A DNA stretch of 64,000 bases. It comes from an uncultured Rhodospirillales bacterium. Lineage in GTDB: Bacteria > Pseudomonadota > Alphaproteobacteria > Acetobacterales > Acetobacteraceae. This document shows, one piece after another, positions 6,900 to 16,205 of this stretch. The translations under genes were made by a program, and so were the position numbers. The notes under the pieces were generated by a model that had not been told where the DNA came from, made no database searches, and worked only from the letters and a program-made list of their open reading frames with translations. Position 1 is the first letter of the stretch. The number at the start of each line of letters is the position of its first letter. The DNA lies in assembly GCA_903928895.1 (NCBI GenBank), contig CAIYSR010000073.1, forward strand, positions 1 to 64,000, read 5' to 3'.

Positions 6900-8137
6900 A
6901 CAACGGGCGCAAGGTGGTGCTGATCGCCAACAATTTTCCGCCGACGCTGGGCGGTTCGGCGGTGGTCTATGGCAATCTCGGCCGGCACAGCCTCGGCCGG
7001 CTCGTGGTGATCGCGCCGCGCGCCTATTATTTCGACGGGTTGCCGATCGTCGGCTGGCGCGAGCACGACCGGCGGGCCTCCTACCGCATCATCCGCACCT
7101 GGCTGCTGCGTACTGTGCTGGCCACGGGTGACGCGCGCGGGCTGCTGCGGCGGCTGCGCTTCGTCGCCAATGATCTGCGCCAGCGCCTGCAGCTGTTGCT
7201 CGTGCTTCTGCGGGCGCTGCGTACGGAGGATGTCGGCGCGGTCTGCATCGGCGAACTGGTCGCAAGCGGCTGGATCGTGCAGTTGCTGCACCGGTTCACC
7301 CGGATCCGCACGGCGATCTATGTCCATGGCGAGGAAATCCTGACCGAGGAGGAATATGATCCGGGCCACCGACGCGCCGCGCGCGCATTGCGGGTGGCGG
7401 ACCGGATTTTCGTCGTCAGCCGGTTTTCGGGCGAGGCGGTGCGCGACCTGATCGGGCCGGGTTTCGCCGGACGCATCCAGCTGATCGAGAACGGGGTGGA
7501 TACCGGGCGTTTCAGGCCTGGACCGAAGCGACCAGACCTGATGGAGACCTATCGGCTGGGCGACTGCTTCGTTTTCGTCACTGTTTGCCGGCTGCTGGAA
7601 AAGAAGGGGGTCGATACGGCAATTCGTGCCATGGCCGCGGTCGGGGCGCGGCACCCGGAGACGCGGCTGCTGGTGGTGGGCAGCGGGCCGTACGAGGAGG
7701 ACCTGCGGCGGATCACCGCGGAGACCGGGGTGGGGGAGCGGGTGGTGTTCGCTGGCAACGTGCCGGAGGCCGATCTGGTGGACCATTATCGGCTCGGCGA
7801 TGTGTTCGTGATGGCCAACAGGGCGTTGCCGAACGGCGATACCGAGGGGTTCGGGCTGGTGTTCCTGGAGGCCAATGCCTGCGGCATCGCGGTGATCGGG
7901 GGCACCGATGGCGGCATCCGCTCGGCGGTGACGGATGGCGACAACGGGCTGCTGGTGGATGGGCAGTCGGTGGCGGCGGTGATCGGCGCCATGCTGGCGT
8001 TGCGCGAGGATGCCGTGCTGCGTGAGGCGATGGGGCGGCGTGGCCTCGAGGTGGCCGCGGCCTCAGGCTGGGAGCGCAAGACCGAGGCTTTCCTGGCCGG
8101 GTGTCTCGGCGAGGGTATGGCGGAGGGTGGGGGCTGA
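6896..8137 (+). CDS. Glycosyltransferase family 4
   Basis: This 413-residue GT-B glycosyltransferase uses an NDP-sugar donor. The N-terminal Rossmann half begins VVLIANNFPPTLGGSAVVYG with the GG acceptor-side loop. The C-terminal half has IENGVDTGRFRPG, VTVCRLLEKKGVDTAIRAM and the E-x7-E donor motif in TEGFGLVFLEANACG. It overlaps the upstream deacetylase by four bases (ATGA), so the three genes 5032-8137 are one translationally coupled operon. Together they plausibly build and trim a surface or storage glycan. The acceptor cannot be told from sequence. Confidence 0.88.
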   Translation: MNNGRKVVLIANNFPPTLGGSAVVYGNLGRHSLGRLVVIAPRAYYFDGLPIVGWREHDRRASYRIIRTWLLRTVLATGDARGLLRRLRFVANDLRQRLQLLLVLLRALRTEDVGAVCIGELVASGWIVQLLHRFTRIRTAIYVHGEEILTEEEYDPGHRRAARALRVADRIFVVSRFSGEAVRDLIGPGFAGRIQLIENGVDTGRFRPGPKRPDLMETYRLGDCFVFVTVCRLLEKKGVDTAIRAMAAVGARHPETRLLVVGSGPYEEDLRRITAETGVGERVVFAGNVPEADLVDHYRLGDVFVMANRALPNGDTEGFGLVFLEANACGIAVIGGTDGGIRSAVTDGDNGLLVDGQSVAAVIGAMLALREDAVLREAMGRRGLEVAAASGWERKTEAFLAGCLGEGMAEGGG

Positions 8138-8183
8138 TATAAGACGGATCGAGTCGCCCCCATTTTTGGCAGTCCCCCCGCGC

Positions 8184-10367
8184 ATGTCCGATCATCTCGC
8201 CCGCCTCAATCCCGAACAGCGTGAGTCCGTCGAGACCATCGACGGGCCGCTGCTGGTGCTGGCGGGGGCGGGAACCGGCAAGACGCGGGTGCTGACCACG
8301 CGGTTTGCCCATATCCTGCTGAGCCGCAAGGCGTTTCCGAGCCAGGTGCTGGCGGTGACCTTCACCAACAAGGCGGCGCGCGAGATGCGCGAGCGGGTGG
8401 CGGCGATCCTGGGACAACCGGCGGAGGGGCTGTGGCTCGGCACGTTCCACGCGCTGGCGGCACGGATGCTGCGACGTCATGCGGAGCTGGTGGGGCTGAA
8501 TGCGAGCTTCTCGATCCTCGACACGGACGACCAGATGCGCCTGCTCAAGCAGGTGATGGAGGCGGCGCGGATCGATACCAAGCGCTTTGCCCCGCCGGCG
8601 CTGATGGCGATCATTCAGCGCTGGAAGGATCGCGGGCTGCCGCCGGGGCGGATCACCGCCGCCGAGGACTCCGATTTCGTGGCGGGGCGGGCCAAGGAGT
8701 TGTACGCGGCCTATCAGGACCGGCTGCGGACGCTCAATGCGTGCGATTTTGGTGATTTGCTGATGCATGTCACCGAGATTCTGCGCGGGTATCCGGAGGT
8801 GCTGGCGGAGTATCATCGGCGGTTTCGCTATATTCTGGTCGATGAGTACCAGGATACGAACCTGGTGCAGTATTTGTGGCTGCGGCTGCTGGCGCAGGGG
8901 CACCAGAACATCTGCTGCGTCGGCGACGACGACCAGTCGATCTATTCGTGGCGGGGGGCGGAGGTGGAGAACATCCTGCGCTTCGAAAAGGATTTCCCGG
9001 CGGCACGGATCGTCCGGCTGGAGCGCAACTACCGTTCGACCGAACAAATCCTGGGTGCGGCGGCGGGGCTGATCGCGCACAATACGGGGCGGCTCGGCAA
9101 GACCCTGCGCTCCGGACGCAACGACGCGAGGGGCGACAAGGTGCAGGTCCACGGGTTGTGGGATTCCGACGAGGAGGCCCGCATGGTGGGCGAGCGGATC
9201 GAGGCGTTGCGGCGGGAGGGGCATGCTTCGGCCGAGATGGCGATCCTGGTGCGGGCGAATGCGCAGACGCGGGCTTTCGAGGAGCGGCTGATCACGCTGG
9301 GCATTCCCTACAAGGTGATCGGGGGGCTGCGGTTCTACGAGCGGCAGGAGATTCGCGATGCGGTGGCGTATGCGCGGGTGTTGAACCAGCCGTCGGATGA
9401 TCTGGCGTTCGAGCGGATCATCAATTTGCCGCGTCGGGGCGTGGGCGAGCAGGGGTTGCGGGCGATGCATGCGCGGGCGCGGGAGCGTTCGATCCCATTG
9501 ACGGCGGCGGTGATGTCGCTGGTGGAGGATGGCGGGTTGCGCGGCAAGGTGCGCGACGCGATGCGGGGGTTGCTGGAGGGGTTCGCGCGATGGCGGGCGG
9601 GGATTTTGCAGGAGGGGCATATCACCACCATGGCGGTGATGCTCGACGAGAGCGGCTACATGGAGATGTGGAAGCAGGACAAGTCCGTCGAGGCGCCGGG
9701 CCGGATCGAGAATCTGAAGGAGTTCGTGCGCGCGCTGGCCGATTTCGAGAGCATCGGCGGGTTTCTGGAGCATGTCGCGCTGGTGATGGACAACGAGCAG
9801 AACGCCGACGGCGATCGGGTCAATCTGATGACGCTGCATGCGGCGAAGGGGCTGGAGTTCGACACGGTGTTCCTGCCGGGCTGGGAGGAGGGGGTGTTTC
9901 CGAGCCAGCGGACGATGGACGAGAGCGGGCTGAAGGGGCTGGAGGAGGAACGGCGGCTGGCCTATGTCGGGCTGACCCGGGCGCGGCAGCGGGCGATTGT
10001 CAGCCACTGCGCCAACCGGCGGATCTACGCGAACTGGCAATCCAGCGTGCCGAGCCGGTTCATCGAGGAAATTCCGGCGGAATTCGTGGAAATGGGGGGG
10101 GCGGGGAGCCTGGAGCGGGAGCGGTTGCTGCGGGCGCCGTCGTTCGGCGCGCAGTTTCCGATGATGGCGCGGCGGCCGCAGGTGCAGGAGGCGTGGGAGC
10201 AGCCGGCGCGGGCGGCGCGCGCGGATGCCATTCCGGTCGGCACCCGTGTGTTTCATCAGAAATTCGGCTACGGGCGGGTGACCGCAAGCGAGGACGACAA
10301 GTTGGACATCGAATTCGAGAAGGCCGGTGCCAAGCGCGTGCTCGACCGCTTCGTGGAGCGCGCCTGA
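8184..10367 (+). CDS. uvrD: UvrD/PcrA-type DNA helicase
   Basis: This 727-residue superfamily 1A helicase unwinds DNA 3'-5' in nucleotide excision and mismatch repair and removes obstacles at forks. The motifs run in order: Q-motif LNPEQRESV, Walker A AGAGTGKTR (about 30-38), Ia AVTFTNKAAREM, II VDEYQDTN, III DDDQSIYSWRGA, IV VRLERNYRS, V LMTLHAAKGLEFDTVFLPGWEEG (given in parts), VI LAYVGLTRARQ. The C-terminal tail VFHQKFGYGRV is the RNA polymerase-binding Tudor-like segment of PcrA/UvrD. I chose ATG 8184; the longer frame from 8010 lies inside the upstream GT gene. The prmA start overlaps its stop. Confidence 0.93.
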   Translation: MSDHLARLNPEQRESVETIDGPLLVLAGAGTGKTRVLTTRFAHILLSRKAFPSQVLAVTFTNKAAREMRERVAAILGQPAEGLWLGTFHALAARMLRRHAELVGLNASFSILDTDDQMRLLKQVMEAARIDTKRFAPPALMAIIQRWKDRGLPPGRITAAEDSDFVAGRAKELYAAYQDRLRTLNACDFGDLLMHVTEILRGYPEVLAEYHRRFRYILVDEYQDTNLVQYLWLRLLAQGHQNICCVGDDDQSIYSWRGAEVENILRFEKDFPAARIVRLERNYRSTEQILGAAAGLIAHNTGRLGKTLRSGRNDARGDKVQVHGLWDSDEEARMVGERIEALRREGHASAEMAILVRANAQTRAFEERLITLGIPYKVIGGLRFYERQEIRDAVAYARVLNQPSDDLAFERIINLPRRGVGEQGLRAMHARARERSIPLTAAVMSLVEDGGLRGKVRDAMRGLLEGFARWRAGILQEGHITTMAVMLDESGYMEMWKQDKSVEAPGRIENLKEFVRALADFESIGGFLEHVALVMDNEQNADGDRVNLMTLHAAKGLEFDTVFLPGWEEGVFPSQRTMDESGLKGLEEERRLAYVGLTRARQRAIVSHCANRRIYANWQSSVPSRFIEEIPAEFVEMGGAGSLERERLLRAPSFGAQFPMMARRPQVQEAWEQPARAARADAIPVGTRVFHQKFGYGRVTASEDDKLDIEFEKAGAKRVLDRFVERA

Positions 10368-11257
10368 TGCGCCCGCATCGCCGGCACGCGGTGGCGCTGG
10401 AGACGGTCAGTGTGACCGTTCCTGAACAGGCGCTCGAGGCCTTTGAGGCGGCGCTGCTGACGGCCTGCGGCACGGTCGGCTTCTTCCTCGATGAGGAGAA
10501 GTGGCTGTGGACGGTGGAGGGGGTGAAGGACCAGGGGGCAGATGAGGCGGCGTTGGAGGGGGCGCTGGCGCTGGCGGCATTGGTGAGCGGGGTGACGGTG
10601 CCGCTGGTACGCCACGCCACGGAATCGGAAGGCTGGCTGGCGCGGACTTATGCCGGGTTTCCGGAGCAGCTGGTGGGACGGCGCTTCGCGATTCGCGGGA
10701 CGCATCTGACCGAGGCCGGGGCGCCCGGCCGGATCGCGATCGTGCTGGATGCCGGCATCGCCTTCGGCTCGGGCGAGCATGGCTCGACCCGGGGCTGTCT
10801 GCGGGCGCTGGAACTGATGGCACATCGGCGGCCGCGGCGCATTCTCGATCTCGGTACCGGCTCGGGCGTGTTGGCGATGGCGGCGGCGCGGCTGCTGCAT
10901 CGCAAGGTGACCGCGAGCGATATCGATCCGTGGTCGGTGCGCACGGCACGCAACAATGCGGTGCTGAACGGGCTCGCGGGCATGCTGCATTGCGTGCGGG
11001 CGGATGGCTGGTCGTCGCCGTCGATCCGCCGGCCGGGACCGTATGACTTGATTTTCGCCAATATCCTGGCCCGTCCGCTGTGCCTGCTGGCACAGCAGAC
11101 TGCCCACAACCTGGCGCCTGGTGGCACGCTGATCCTGGCGGGGCTGCTGCGGACCCAGGCGAACTGGGTGTTGGCCGCGCATCGGCGGCAGGGATTGCGG
11201 CTGGAGCGGCGGATCAACGAGGCGCAATGGACCACACTGACGCTGCGCCGGCCGTGA
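10367..11257 (+). CDS. prmA: Ribosomal protein L11 methyltransferase
   Basis: This 296-residue class I methyltransferase trimethylates ribosomal protein L11. The N-terminal substrate-recognition domain (about 1-110) precedes the catalytic domain. That domain has AFGSGEHGSTRGCL, the SAM-binding ILDLGTGSGVLAMAA, the acidic ASDIDPWSV, and NILARPL at the N-P-P-Y-like motif IV. The ATG shares one base with the stop of the helicase gene, so the two are co-translated. It ends before a strong bidirectional terminator. Confidence 0.92.
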   Translation: MRPHRRHAVALETVSVTVPEQALEAFEAALLTACGTVGFFLDEEKWLWTVEGVKDQGADEAALEGALALAALVSGVTVPLVRHATESEGWLARTYAGFPEQLVGRRFAIRGTHLTEAGAPGRIAIVLDAGIAFGSGEHGSTRGCLRALELMAHRRPRRILDLGTGSGVLAMAAARLLHRKVTASDIDPWSVRTARNNAVLNGLAGMLHCVRADGWSSPSIRRPGPYDLIFANILARPLCLLAQQTAHNLAPGGTLILAGLLRTQANWVLAAHRRQGLRLERRINEAQWTTLTLRRP

Positions 11258-11271
11258 ACGGCGGGCGCGAA

Positions 11272-11316
11272 AAAAGGGCCTGCCCGGAGGTTTTCACCGC
11301 CGTGGCAGGCCCTTTT
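11272..11316. terminator. Bidirectional intrinsic terminator
   Basis: AAAAGGGCCTGCC (11272-11284) and GGCAGGCCCTTTT (11304-11316) form a perfect 13-bp stem with a 19-base loop. Because the arms end in A-runs and T-runs, it can stop transcription of prmA (plus) and of the DUF1127 gene (minus). Confidence 0.9.
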
Positions 11317-11352
11317 GACCGGTCTGCGTCCGCGCGAGCCGCGCGGCGAAGC

Positions 11353-11679
11353 TTACATCGAAGCCGGGCGACCGGCCGACATCAGGTCGCGCTCGATGTT
11401 GCGGTCGGCCATGAAGCGCTGGCCGAACACCTGGCCGAGTTCGCTGCGGCTCAGGCCGATGTCGGACAATTCGTGGTCGGTCAGCGAGCCGAGTTCGTCC
11501 AGCACCGCGCGGCGGCGGGGGATTTCGATGACCCACTGCACCAGGGAGGCGATCCTGGCGAGAACGCCGCGACCTTGTTCGGTGGTCGAGGGCAGGTATT
11601 CAGGGTCATCCTGGAAGTAGTGGGCGAGCCGCTCCGGCATCAGGAGGGCGATTTCTTCCTTGGCGACATGGCCAGACAT
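11353..11679 (-). CDS. DUF1127 domain protein
   Basis: This 108-residue protein has the C-terminal DUF1127 motif LGSLTDHELSDIGLSRSEL (about 70-88), preceded by a tryptophan-containing basic helix WVIEIPRRRAVL. Small DUF1127 proteins in alphaproteobacteria are linked to stress responses and RNA or phosphate/carbon regulation. The longer N-terminus (about 50 residues, PERLAHYFQDDPEYLPS) is not typical of the roughly 45-residue short forms. I chose the ATG at 11679, which follows AAGGATTG; in-frame starts at 11718 and 11772 would add residues without better signals. Confidence 0.8.
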   Translation of the reverse strand: MSGHVAKEEIALLMPERLAHYFQDDPEYLPSTTEQGRGVLARIASLVQWVIEIPRRRAVLDELGSLTDHELSDIGLSRSELGQVFGQRFMADRNIERDLMSAGRPASM

Positions 11680-11886
11680 GACAGGCAATCCTTTATGGTG
11701 AACCGTGGTGGGCGTCATGCTTTCCTGCACTTCGCCGCGCGGTCTTGATGCAGTGCAACATAATCGCTCCAAGGCTGATTTTTATCCGCGAGTTTCCCCC
11801 GCCAGATATGCGTGAAATGCATGAATGAAGCCTTAGTTATGCCTAAATCGTTAACCAGCTTTGAAACCAGCCGAAGGGCCCCGCCG

Positions 11887-13644
11887 ATGCATGCTGAACG
11901 TCTGGCCGATCTGCGTGCCGAACTGGCCCGAACCGGCCTCGATGGCTTCATCGTGCCGCGGGCCGATGAGCATCTCGGCGAGTATGTGCCGGAGAATGCC
12001 GAGCGCCTGACCTGGCTGACCGGGTTCACCGGCAGCGCCGGGCTGGCGGTCGTACTTGCCGATGTTGCCGCGGTGTTTTCCGACGGGCGCTATGTCTTGC
12101 AACTCGCGGCGCAGACCGATGCGGCGCTGTGGGAGCGGCGCCACATCATCGACGAGCCGCCGCCGGCGTGGCTGGCTGCACGGGCGGCGGGCGCGCGCAT
12201 CGGCTATGATCCGCTGCTGACCGCTGAGGACGGGTTGCAGCGGTTCGTCGAGGCCGGGGTGACGATGGTGCCGGTCGAGCAGAACCCGCTCGATGCGGTG
12301 TGGCGCGATCGTCCGGCCCCCCCGATGGCGCCAGCGGTGCCGCATCCGCTGGCGTTTGCAGGGGTGTCGTCGGCGGACAAGCGCGCGGAAATCGGGGCGA
12401 CCCTGCGCCAGGACGGCCAGGATGCCGCAGTGATCACCGATCCGGCCTCGATCGCCTGGCTGCTCAATGTCCGAGGCGGGGATGTCGGGTTCAATCCGGT
12501 GGCGCTTGGCTTCGCGGTGCTGCACGCCGACGGCGGCTGCGAACTGTTCATGGCGCCGGCCAAGGTGCCGCCGGCGACGCGAGACTGGCTCGGCAATGCG
12601 GTCTCGGTGCAGGATCGCGCCGGGCTGCCGGCGGCGCTGGCCGCGCTGGCCGGGCGCAAGGTGCGGGTGGATGCGGCGGGCGCGCCGGCTTGGTTTGCGC
12701 AGACGTTGCGTGCCGCTGGGGCCACGGTGGTGGCGGGGATGGACCCCTGCCTGCTGCCCAAGGCGCGCAAGAACCCGGTGGAGCAGCAGGGCAGCCGCGA
12801 TGCCCATGCGCGGGATGCGGTGGCGGTGTGCCGGTTCCTGCACTGGCTGGAGAGCGCGGTGGGCGAGACCGAGATGTCGGCGGCCGAGCGGCTGCTGGCG
12901 TTCCGGGCGGAGGGCGAGAGGTTTCGCGGCGAGAGCTTCCCGGCGATCTCGGGGGCAGGGGAAAACGGCGCGATCATCCATTATCGGGTGACACCGCAGA
13001 GCAATCGGACGATCGGACCGAACGAGGTGTATCTGTGCGACAGCGGCGCGCAGTACGAGGACGGCACCACCGATGTCACCCGCACCGTCTGGACCGGCCC
13101 GGATGCGCCGCCCGCGGAGTTGCGGGAGCGCTTCACCCGGGTGCTGAAGGGGCATATCGCCTTGTCGACGCTGGTTTTTCCGCGCGGCGTTGCGGGCGCT
13201 CATATCGATGCTTTCGCGCGGGCGGCATTGTGGCAGGCCGGGCTCGACTACGATCATGGCACCGGCCACGGCGTGGGTTCATATTTGTCGGTGCACGAGG
13301 GGCCGGTCAGCATCTCGCGGGCGGCGCGGCCGATCCCGGTGGAGGCCGGGATGATCCTGTCGAACGAGCCTGGATACTATCTGCCCGGCGCCTACGGAAT
13401 CCGGCTGGAAAACCTGATCCTGGCGCAGCCGGCCGATTTTCCGGCCGCGCGCAAGCCGTTCCTGCGCTTCGAGACCTTGACCTGGGCGCCGTTCGATCGG
13501 CGGCTGATCGCTTCCTACCTGCTCACCCGCGCCGAGGTGGACTGGCTTGATCGCTACCATGAGGACGTGGCGCGAATGGTGGCGCCGCATCTGAGCGGGG
13601 CGGCGGAGGCGTGGCTGCGGGGGGCGTGCGAGGGGTTGGGGTAG
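11887..13644 (+). CDS. pepP: Xaa-Pro aminopeptidase (M24B family)
   Basis: This 585-residue metallopeptidase removes N-terminal residues preceding proline. Two creatinase-like N-terminal domains (about 1-300) precede a pita-bread catalytic domain. Metal ligands are visible: YLCDSGAQYEDGTTDVTRT (two aspartates), the histidine in GTGHGVGSYLSVHEGP, and the glutamates in NEPGYY and IRLENL. The length fits the long eukaryote-like APP1 form common in alphaproteobacteria, not the 440-residue E. coli PepP. I chose ATG 11887 from family length; an in-frame ATG at 11812 would add 25 residues that look untranslated. Confidence 0.9.
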   Translation: MHAERLADLRAELARTGLDGFIVPRADEHLGEYVPENAERLTWLTGFTGSAGLAVVLADVAAVFSDGRYVLQLAAQTDAALWERRHIIDEPPPAWLAARAAGARIGYDPLLTAEDGLQRFVEAGVTMVPVEQNPLDAVWRDRPAPPMAPAVPHPLAFAGVSSADKRAEIGATLRQDGQDAAVITDPASIAWLLNVRGGDVGFNPVALGFAVLHADGGCELFMAPAKVPPATRDWLGNAVSVQDRAGLPAALAALAGRKVRVDAAGAPAWFAQTLRAAGATVVAGMDPCLLPKARKNPVEQQGSRDAHARDAVAVCRFLHWLESAVGETEMSAAERLLAFRAEGERFRGESFPAISGAGENGAIIHYRVTPQSNRTIGPNEVYLCDSGAQYEDGTTDVTRTVWTGPDAPPAELRERFTRVLKGHIALSTLVFPRGVAGAHIDAFARAALWQAGLDYDHGTGHGVGSYLSVHEGPVSISRAARPIPVEAGMILSNEPGYYLPGAYGIRLENLILAQPADFPAARKPFLRFETLTWAPFDRRLIASYLLTRAEVDWLDRYHEDVARMVAPHLSGAAEAWLRGACEGLG

Positions 13645-13649
13645 GCGCG

Positions 13650-13680
13650 GTAGGACGGCGCCTTCGGTCGCCTGTCCTAC
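13650..13680. terminator. Hairpin between convergent genes
   Basis: GTAGGAC (13650-13656) and GTCCTAC (13674-13680) pair and extend through GGCG/CGCC with one bulge. It sits between the convergent pepP and sulfotransferase genes and overlaps the latter's stop codon. There is no T-run, so it is a weak or factor-assisted terminator at best. Confidence 0.45.
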
Positions 13681-16205
13681 GCGACGCCCAACAGGGAGAG
13701 AATCACTTGGATTGCGTCGCCAGGCGCAAGTTCAGTCGGGTCCGCGACTTCCGGGAGGCGCTCCCAGTTTACGTCGAAGAGTTCCTTTTGATGAGGGAAC
13801 CACTCTTTGCGAACGTACTCGTTAGAGGCTTTGAAGCTCTCGAAAAATGATCGCGCTTCCGCGCGCGACGGGCGCATTCCTCGAGAGTCGCTGGCTATTA
13901 GTGCTAGAGCATCAACGACTGCATTTCGTTTGGTTCGCGCGATCTCCTCGGGGACAGTAAGAAGCATTTTGTTGAGGAAGAGCAGGAGACGCGCTCCGAT
14001 CAAGGTCAGGCCGACATTCTCGCGGCCTTCGAGTGGAATGAGGCCCACGTCGTCGATTAGGAGGGTCTGGAAGAAATCTGCGACGATATCGCCGTCGATC
14101 AACGTGTGTGGACCGAACAGTCTGACCTTCATCGCATCATGGCCAAATACGTCGACCCACGCGCGCAGAAGGTCTCCATATTCGAAAAACTGGCGATCAA
14201 TTGGGCTTTGCCCATTGCCAACCTGATCGGTCAGCAAGAAGGGCGAGGGCGTTGTCCATCCATTGCGCAATGCGGTTGAATGCAAAGACATTGCGACCTC
14301 ATGTTGAGGCCTTAGGTAAACCACGACATCTATATTATTACTAAATATTCTTAGCCAGTCTCGCAAATAATAAATCTCTTCCGCTGTTCTCAGTTGGCTG
14401 AACATATGTTCATTCGTCAATATTATTGTATCGACTGAATCGGAGAGTTCGGTAATTTCTTGTTCGAATTTTCTTGTGATATCAAATCGATGTCGGATCA
14501 ATGAACGTCTATCTGATATGCCATTCTGGACGCGAATTTCATCGTCCAATCTGTCCGACTTCATGGAACATGTTGTCAGGTAGGTATGATTGAACAAGGG
14601 TGGGGCGGCGACGGGGGCAAATGACGATGGCACGAAGTAGCCGCGCGCTCTGAGATCGTCCTGATTGACTGTGAGGAAGCGTTGCAGGCTGGTGCTTCCG
14701 GTTTTCTCAATTCCGATATGGAGGATGATTCTAGCAAAGCGGCGTAAGCGATGGATTGAAAACGGCCGCTCAACGGCACTGCCGATTCGGGGGAGTTCGT
14801 GACGGATATTGTTTATATCAATCGCAAAAATAACCAGCCCTGCGACCTCCGCGTCGTCCAACTCCCTGATGGTGAACATCACGAATCGATGATTACCGTC
14901 AGTCCCGTATTTGGCTTGCAGGTCGGCCCTGAACTCATCGGCCCAGCCCTGGCCAACGAGTTCGTCGTCCAGCATCGCCTGGATCAACAGTGGGCTGGCA
15001 TCGGCCTTGTCAAGCGCCCATCCGCTCATCTCGTTCGTTGAGATCGTTTCGACGAAGCCAACCACCTTCCTAGATTCGAGATTGGCTTGGTCGGACTGAG
15101 GTGGAGGAATCCGTTGTATCGGAATCAGGCTTCGCGGGACCGTAACGGCTGTATAGGTGTTACCCGACTCCGGGTGTTTCTCGCCAACCGGAACCTCGGC
15201 GGCAAAATTGCTTTCAGACTGCTCAAGGCCGAAAGCCCCGCGGGGCGTGGTATCCGAAGGGGCGTCAATTTTTATCCTGGGTGATCCGGCACTGATGTTC
15301 GCTCTGTCAGGTCCATCATTTGGTGCCTCACGTACAGGGAGCTCTGCCGCGCACAAGATTTCGGCAACTTGGTTCTCGTTGCGACTTGTGGGCCCGCTGA
15401 TGGGCGCTGCGGCGGTATCAATATTCCCGGGGCTGTCAACCTGAGAACGGGGGACGGAGGCAACGGATGGGGCTATCTCCAAGGTTACATCTGTCAGCGC
15501 TTCGAAATCACGCTCCACTTGAGCGGCATGCGCAACGTCATCCTGCCGAGGGCCTGCCATGCCGGCCGAGGAAAGAGGTGCATCTTCGGTAGTGGTCAGG
15601 TCGGCCCGTGCTGGCTCGCGCGGCGCGGACGTTTCGCGAAAGTTGGTATCGGACGCCTCCAACGCCTGAGCAGCAAGGGAAGCTCTGTTCTCTATAGATA
15701 GGGGCGATGGCGCCTCAATGGGTGCTGGCAGCACTTCAGGCGGCCGCAGTTCGACATGACCATCGGTGATGTCGGCGAAATCGCGCTCGGCCTGTTCCGC
15801 GCGGGCAACCGGATCGTGGCGCTCGGTCGCGTCATTGGATTCCGATGCGGACGCCGCGTCGGCTGTTATGTCGACCGCTGGCTTTGGCGCCGGCATATCG
15901 GGTGTGCCGGAGGGACGAAGTTCAAGCGTATGGGCATCGCCGTCCGGTCCGATGGCCATGATATCGATAAGATCGAGATCGTCCGCACTCACGGGAATAT
16001 CGAACGCGATGGTGAACCCATGGTCGCCCTGACCGAATCCGAGCAACAGCAGGTCTTCGCGGAATTCGGAGGCCAGACCGGCGCCGATTACCATGTCATC
16101 GAGCGAGGCGCGGATGGTGAGGCGCAGGTTCTCCGCGTCGGGCGCGTAGGCCCAGCCGTGCATCTCACTTGGACCGAGGTATTCTACGAAACCTAGTATT
16201 TTCAA
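13677..16205 (-). CDS. Sulfotransferase-fold protein with two GWA domains
   Basis: This 842-residue protein has three parts. Residues 3-95 and about 380-465 are two copies of one domain (GFVE....EMxGWA, a DD..IG.G.A.EFR.DL stretch, then a beta-rich tail). I know this module from N-termini of alphaproteobacterial glycosyltransferases. Between them lies about 280 residues of acidic, disordered linker. From about 500 a P-loop-like ILHIGIEKTGSTSLQRFL opens a sulfotransferase-type domain that would bind PAPS. The TTG start is set by GGAGA seven bases upstream. Part of the catalytic domain (14290-14560) is strikingly A/T-rich. It lies downstream of two glycosyltransferases, so it probably sulfates a surface glycan. 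Confidence 0.75.
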   Translation of the reverse strand: MKILGFVEYLGPSEMHGWAYAPDAENLRLTIRASLDDMVIGAGLASEFREDLLLLGFGQGDHGFTIAFDIPVSADDLDLIDIMAIGPDGDAHTLELRPSGTPDMPAPKPAVDITADAASASESNDATERHDPVARAEQAERDFADITDGHVELRPPEVLPAPIEAPSPLSIENRASLAAQALEASDTNFRETSAPREPARADLTTTEDAPLSSAGMAGPRQDDVAHAAQVERDFEALTDVTLEIAPSVASVPRSQVDSPGNIDTAAAPISGPTSRNENQVAEILCAAELPVREAPNDGPDRANISAGSPRIKIDAPSDTTPRGAFGLEQSESNFAAEVPVGEKHPESGNTYTAVTVPRSLIPIQRIPPPQSDQANLESRKVVGFVETISTNEMSGWALDKADASPLLIQAMLDDELVGQGWADEFRADLQAKYGTDGNHRFVMFTIRELDDAEVAGLVIFAIDINNIRHELPRIGSAVERPFSIHRLRRFARIILHIGIEKTGSTSLQRFLTVNQDDLRARGYFVPSSFAPVAAPPLFNHTYLTTCSMKSDRLDDEIRVQNGISDRRSLIRHRFDITRKFEQEITELSDSVDTIILTNEHMFSQLRTAEEIYYLRDWLRIFSNNIDVVVYLRPQHEVAMSLHSTALRNGWTTPSPFLLTDQVGNGQSPIDRQFFEYGDLLRAWVDVFGHDAMKVRLFGPHTLIDGDIVADFFQTLLIDDVGLIPLEGRENVGLTLIGARLLLFLNKMLLTVPEEIARTKRNAVVDALALIASDSRGMRPSRAEARSFFESFKASNEYVRKEWFPHQKELFDVNWERLPEVADPTELAPGDAIQVILSLLGVA

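Noticed and set aside
7713-10256. 847-residue minus-strand ORF over the GT4 and helicase genes
   Set aside because: It is the shadow of two well-supported plus-strand genes; its sequence is low-complexity Arg/Pro/His with no family signature.
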